From NCBI GenBank assembly GCA_016926475.1, contig JAFGON010000045.1, positions 1-18,944 of the forward strand: DNA of 18,944 bases, read 5' to 3'. Each line of letters starts with the position of its first letter. Position 1 is the first letter of the stretch. This document shows, one piece after another, positions 15,461 to 18,944 of the stretch. Under the pieces are notes generated by a model. It searched no databases. It was not told the origin of the DNA and saw nothing but the letters and a program-made list of their open reading frames with translations. The stretch is from a candidate division WOR-3 bacterium (GTDB lineage Bacteria > SDB-A). Made by a program: the position numbers and the translations under genes.

Positions 15461-16576
15461 TTACTTGGGAATATTCTCATGTCCGCCTTCCTGGAAAAGT
15501 TGTTCCATTTTTATAACAAATCGTTCCGAGGCTTTTCCGTCGAGTTTATAGAAAAGTTTTTGCCTGTATTCGTCCGCCAGTTGTTTCATCTCCTTTGTAG
15601 GATCGAGCGCTCTTTCTATGGCTGAACATATATCTTTACCTCTGTCGACGTGGACGAAAGCACCTTTCAGAAACTCGCGATTGTCAATCTCGAGAAGAGG
15701 TTCGCCGTCGGAATGGTTGAGGCGTTCGCACGGCAGGTCGTAGACAATGCCGAATTTATTGAGGGCGAGAAAATCGAAAACAGTGCTCGATGCCTCGCTT
15801 ATGAGAGTGTCTGCAACAGCGTAAAAAGGAACTATGCTGTAGGATTCAAACGGCAGTAAAACCGCGTGGCTGTACTTTTTTACACGGTCCTCGTAAATCC
15901 TGTGCTGTTTGTGCGGGGCGTATTTTCCCATCCAGCTGTAGGGGTGAAGTTTGACAATCAGGTTGTAATCACGGGTCTGATCAAAAAGATCGTCTTTTAA
16001 ATAATACAGGGACGTCGGTTTGTAAGTAGGCGCGTAGACAACGGTTTTTTTTGACGGGTCAAGTCCCAAATCTTTAAGAATCTTTTCCCTGTCGCTGAAT
16101 TTACCCTGAAAATAATAATCTAATTTGGGAAGGCCGACGAGATGGATCTCGTTTTTACCAAGGCGCCCGGAATTTCGGAGTGAATCGACTCTGTGTTGCC
16201 CTTCGACGAATATCTGGTACTTTTGGTCTGACACTTTTGCCAATTCTCTGTAGAGAATATTCTTTATGCCGGTTCCGTGGTTTAAAAAACAGAGTATTGT
16301 TTTTCCGTAATCGGGTGCGTTTTTGAGCGTGTCGCCCGTAATGATTATGTCAAAACCTTTTGTCTCCCCGGTGAATCTGTAACCGCGTTCTTTCCATTCT
16401 TCAATGATCGGCTGTTGATATGGGACATCGAAAAGGAAGAACTTGCGCTTTTTTTCCATGTCGAGAGTAAAAAAAACGTCGTATTTATTGTTGTCTATGA
16501 GCAGATCGATGACGGGATCGAAAGCCGCCTTGTGGTAGGCATAACCTATTTTAAATAACAATTTTATTTTTGGCAT
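15461..16576 (-). CDS. CDP-glycerol glycerophosphotransferase-family protein
   Basis: A 371-residue GT-B-fold enzyme of the family (PF04464-like) that moves glycerol phosphate or related polyol phosphates from a CDP carrier to an acceptor, as in teichoic acid synthesis. Motifs in order: FLNHGTGIKNI (His100, Gly101, Lys105; the family HGTxxK site), HLVGLPKLDYY (145-155), VVYAPTYKPTS, LIVKLHPYSW (His211), then ADTLISEASSTVFDFLAL (Glu261, Ser263, Ser264) for nucleotide-phosphate binding. There is no signal peptide or membrane helix; such enzymes act at the inner membrane face. The ATG at 16576 is used; a TTG at 16588 would add four residues. Neither has a good ribosome site. Operon with the cytidylyltransferase downstream, which probably makes its CDP donor. 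Confidence 0.8.
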   Translation of the reverse strand: MPKIKLLFKIGYAYHKAAFDPVIDLLIDNNKYDVFFTLDMEKKRKFFLFDVPYQQPIIEEWKERGYRFTGETKGFDIIITGDTLKNAPDYGKTILCFLNHGTGIKNILYRELAKVSDQKYQIFVEGQHRVDSLRNSGRLGKNEIHLVGLPKLDYYFQGKFSDREKILKDLGLDPSKKTVVYAPTYKPTSLYYLKDDLFDQTRDYNLIVKLHPYSWMGKYAPHKQHRIYEDRVKKYSHAVLLPFESYSIVPFYAVADTLISEASSTVFDFLALNKFGIVYDLPCERLNHSDGEPLLEIDNREFLKGAFVHVDRGKDICSAIERALDPTKEMKQLADEYRQKLFYKLDGKASERFVIKMEQLFQEGGHENIPK

Positions 16577-16715
16577 TTTTCTGTTCAATTTCGTCGTGAA
16601 TCATAGCAATTAGAATATATATGGATTAGTTTTATCAAAAATATAGAAAAAATGCTAAATGTTTTGATACTGGTTTCAAATCTCTTCAATCATAATAAAA
16701 TCATCTGAGTGTTTT

Positions 16716-16744
16716 TTGACAACTGCAATATCCGGTTGTAATAT
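16716..16744 (+). promoter_or_regulatory. Promoter of the 16764 gene
   Basis: A consensus TTGACA (16716-16721), a 17-base spacer and TAATAT (16739-16744) lie just before the ribosome site AAAGGAG (16751-16757) and the ATG at 16764. The predicted leader is only about 13 bases. It probably also drives the hydrolase at 17381. Confidence 0.6.
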
Positions 16745-16763
16745 CTGATCAAAGGAGACTTGA

Positions 16764-17324
16764 ATGCTCAAAATATTTTTTATTTGTTTTATGATGACTT
16801 CCGGAACTTTTTTGACCGGACAGCCTTTTTCATACGAATTTTCATTCGATGAAATTCACTGGGAATTCAAAAAAGCCGACGTAATAGAAACCCAGACCAG
16901 CACATTAGTCGAAGAAGGCGAGAATTACCTGTTTTACGAAACTACCTTGTTGGGTGAGAAAGTGACTTCGTCTTATTTTTTCGATACCGACGGCAAACTG
17001 AAGTCTTTCGATTACATTTTTGTAGATCAGTTCGACGATCAGACATACAAAAATATGTACGACAACCTTAAAAATATGCTCACAGAAAAATACGGTCCGA
17101 TTCATTCTGAAGATATTCAACCTGCAAATGGATTGTACAGTATAGACAACTGGGAAGAATTGATGGAAGCTGTTTCCACGGATCATGCATTTATAAATGC
17201 CGTATGGATATCCGAAGAACATCAAATGATTTGTTATCTGTCCATCGTTCACTACGAAAACTCCAAAAAGTTTTTTTGTCTGGAATTTATCCGATATGAC
17301 CCATTTGACGGAATCTTTGAATAA
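16764..17324 (+). CDS. Exported protein of unknown function
   Basis: A 186-residue protein with a signal peptide (MLKIFFICFMMTSGTFLTGQ) and no later membrane segment. The mature part has alternating beta-strands and a helix (YKNMYDNLKNMLTEKYG, about 93-109), with aromatic strands (YLFYETTLL, SSYFFDTDGKLKSFDYIF). This resembles small periplasmic proteins or lipoproteins that carry a helix ending EKYG between strands, but no family can be named. AAAGGAG lies 6 bases upstream of the ATG. The hydrolase gene follows after 56 bases on the same strand. Acidic and poor in Cys after the signal. Confidence 0.75.
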   Translation: MLKIFFICFMMTSGTFLTGQPFSYEFSFDEIHWEFKKADVIETQTSTLVEEGENYLFYETTLLGEKVTSSYFFDTDGKLKSFDYIFVDQFDDQTYKNMYDNLKNMLTEKYGPIHSEDIQPANGLYSIDNWEELMEAVSTDHAFINAVWISEEHQMICYLSIVHYENSKKFFCLEFIRYDPFDGIFE

Positions 17325-17380
17325 AATACTTTGGCAAAATTTCAACTTGAAAATACCGATTTGAGAATTTTTCAAAAAAC

Positions 17381-18280
17381 ATGAGAGTGAATAGAATACT
17401 TTTTATCTTTTTGTTTATTAGCGCTCTTTTGACGCTTAGTTTCAGATGCAATTCAAAAACAAATGATTTGGACAATAGGATCGAATCCTTAATTAAGATT
17501 CGGCAAATAAACGAAAAAACCGTCCTTGTCACATTCGGCGGAGACGCAATCACCGCGATAAACACACGAAAAGGAATAGTTGTAATTGATGCCGGAATAT
17601 CGACAAGCCTTACATCAAGATACAAAACAGTCATCGAAGATCAATTCGGAAACAGTAATTTTGCTCTTTTGATAAACACTCACGGTCACAACGACCACTG
17701 CGGTGGAAACGGAGTTTTTACCGGTGCAACCGTTATCGCGCACAGGAACGCCGAAGAGGAGATGTCTCAACGGTATAAAAACCGTGATAAAACAATTTCA
17801 CGGTTGCAAAGCATCATAGAATCATTCGACTCCGTTATGTCTCCCCTTGTGAAAGAAACAGAAGACTGGAACAGAGAGTTTGCCGACAAAATGCGCTATC
17901 AGAGCGCTCTTGAGGATGTATTAAACAACGTAGAAATCAAAGCTCCAGACACGACTTTCTACGACACGATGTCAATAGACATGGGAGACGTCAGATTCGA
18001 TTTGTTTTATTTCGGCAAATGTCATTCACAAAGCGATATATATATCCATGTTCCGAAGTTCAAGATACTCTTCACAGGCGACCTTTTTTTCAAAGGAGGC
18101 CGGCTGAGCTTACGGGACACATTAATGACCGATAAGGACAGATGGAATGAAGCCGTAAAATGGACCGAAGAACGCATTGACAATATTGAGACAATTATCA
18201 CCGGTCACGGTGAAATTCTGACAAAAAACGACCTGACCGCTTTTAACGAAAATATGAGATATATTATTAATGACGAATAG
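17381..18280 (+). CDS. Exported metallo-beta-lactamase-fold hydrolase
   Basis: A 299-residue MBL-superfamily enzyme. The N-terminus is a signal sequence (MRVNRILFIFLFISALLTLS) followed by FRCNSK; the Cys is not in a canonical lipobox, so a lipoprotein is uncertain. Metal ligands: LINTHGHNDHCGGNG (His101, His103, Asp105, His106), FGKCHSQSDI (His215), FTGDLFF (Asp234) and ITGHGE (His276), a complete two-metal set. An inserted helical stretch (about 123-190) lies between the HxHxDH motif and the next ligand. The layout fits subclass B1-like or quorum-lactonase-like secreted hydrolases rather than RNase J or ELAC types, but the substrate cannot be told. No good ribosome site precedes the ATG. Likely co-transcribed with the exported protein upstream. 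Confidence 0.85.
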   Translation: MRVNRILFIFLFISALLTLSFRCNSKTNDLDNRIESLIKIRQINEKTVLVTFGGDAITAINTRKGIVVIDAGISTSLTSRYKTVIEDQFGNSNFALLINTHGHNDHCGGNGVFTGATVIAHRNAEEEMSQRYKNRDKTISRLQSIIESFDSVMSPLVKETEDWNREFADKMRYQSALEDVLNNVEIKAPDTTFYDTMSIDMGDVRFDLFYFGKCHSQSDIYIHVPKFKILFTGDLFFKGGRLSLRDTLMTDKDRWNEAVKWTEERIDNIETIITGHGEILTKNDLTAFNENMRYIINDE

Positions 18281-18298
18281 ATATATCTATTATGTTTT

Positions 18299-18781
18299 TC
18301 AATTCATTTCAATACATTTGGCGTCAATTCTCGGCAGTTGTTGATCCTCAACCTGTGGCGAAGGGCAGACATCCGTTCCAAAAACAGTTCCGTACACAGT
18401 GACATTGTCGTTTATAAAAGCAGGCGTAGAACCTCTGAAATATATGTACACGGGCAATTTTCCGCTCGGGAGAGTGTTTGTCGCGTCTGCGACTCCAATG
18501 ATTAGATAAGTGATTTTGCCTTCGGAGTCCGACTCCTCATAATATACGACGACTTCTCCTGATACTTTTACCGGTTCATTTTTAAAATCGTCTGAGTTTT
18601 CAGTGAGTTCATCAACCGGGATTTCGCGGCATATATCTTTGAACTCATCAACTGAAAGAATGTCAGTCTCGGGAACTATGTCTTTCGTCTTTTCGCTTTT
18701 ACCTTGAGAACAGAACAAAACTGTCAATGAAACCCCAAAAAACACGATCACACTTTTTTTTAAAATTCTCATAAAAACCAT
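18299..18781 (-). CDS. Lipoprotein with probable OB-fold domain
   Basis: A 160-residue protein with a basic N-terminus and hydrophobic stretch ending in Cys24 (SLTVLFCSQGKSEK), a non-canonical but plausible lipoprotein site. A charged linker (about 25-65) leads to a beta-rich domain of about 85 residues (VKVSGEVVVYYEESDS ... PVYIYFRGSTPAF ... DNVTVYGTVFGTD), an OB-fold-like pattern seen in small bacterial lipoproteins and tRNA_anti-like domains. Two more Cys (139, 156) near the end might pair. AGGAGG lies 4 bases before the first ATG; a second ATG three codons on has worse spacing. Convergent with the MBL hydrolase, 18 bases apart. Role unknown. Confidence 0.7.
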   Translation of the reverse strand: MVFMRILKKSVIVFFGVSLTVLFCSQGKSEKTKDIVPETDILSVDEFKDICREIPVDELTENSDDFKNEPVKVSGEVVVYYEESDSEGKITYLIIGVADATNTLPSGKLPVYIYFRGSTPAFINDNVTVYGTVFGTDVCPSPQVEDQQLPRIDAKCIEMN

Positions 18782-18944
18782 TTTTCCTCCTGATATTCAG
18801 TTGAAACATAATTTTCAGATTATTTTTGTTAAATTTCAATAAATTTAGTTCATAACGAAAATCACTAGTGTCCTATAAAAAATAAAAAGAAAAAGACTGG
18901 TTCCTAAAAAGAAAATATAATCAAAAAAAGCTAAAAAAAGGAAC

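Overview
The window looks like chromosomal DNA of an uncultured-type Gram-negative bacterium. Two secreted seven-repeat proteins end in FlgD-like/type-IX-like C-terminal domains, there are several lipoprotein or exported-protein signals, and many starts carry AGGAGG-type ribosome sites. Such a mix is common in FCB-group bacteria and in candidate phyla such as WOR-3, Cloacimonadota or Fermentibacteria. This placement is inference from protein style only: the window has no rRNA, ribosomal protein or other phylogenetic marker. Base composition is uneven. katG, the propeller genes and the genes from about 12.8 to 16.6 kb are moderately GC-rich, while about 4.4-5.7 kb and most intergenic DNA are strongly AT-rich.

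Left part (1-8.7 kb, all on the minus strand). A catalase-peroxidase gene (katG) starts at 1712 and runs off the left edge. Upstream lie a zinc-ribbon/coiled-coil/DUF2130 protein with a PD-(D/E)XK-like nuclease signature, a C-terminal scrap of a RelE-type toxin overlapping a VOC-fold protein, and an AT-rich translationally coupled pair (TPR protein then HAD hydrolase). Next come a GNAT acetyltransferase downstream of a short QueG-like double-cluster iron-sulfur protein, a SAM methyltransferase, and a higBA toxin-antitoxin module with a clear promoter and palindromic operator.

Middle part (8.7-12.8 kb). About 550 bp of AT-rich DNA packed with short inverted and direct repeats precedes a plus-strand secreted protein of seven about 52-residue repeats plus a C-terminal sorting-like domain. 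Next is a small minus-strand lipoprotein gene whose signal peptide is separated from the body by one in-frame TGA. A second secreted protein follows, with seven about 47-residue repeats and the same kind of C-terminal domain.

Right part (12.8-18.9 kb). A ZIP-family metal transporter (zupT) is divergent from a GNAT acetyltransferase gene overlapping a two-helix membrane protein. Convergent to these is a two-gene operon of a CDP-glycerol glycerophosphotransferase-like enzyme and a cytidylyltransferase resembling inositol-1-phosphate cytidylyltransferase. This is the most suggestive biochemical pairing in the window, since it could activate a polyol phosphate with CTP and then transfer it to a surface acceptor. 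Then come an exported protein of unknown function, an exported metallo-beta-lactamase-fold hydrolase, and a convergent lipoprotein with a probable OB-fold.

No tRNA, rRNA, CRISPR array, insertion sequence or intact prophage gene was recognised. The strongest items for follow-up are the cytidylyltransferase/glycerophosphotransferase pair, the DUF2130 nuclease-like protein, the single in-frame TGA in the lipoprotein gene, and promoters whose predicted start sites fall on or next to the start codon (higB, the 13911 GNAT).
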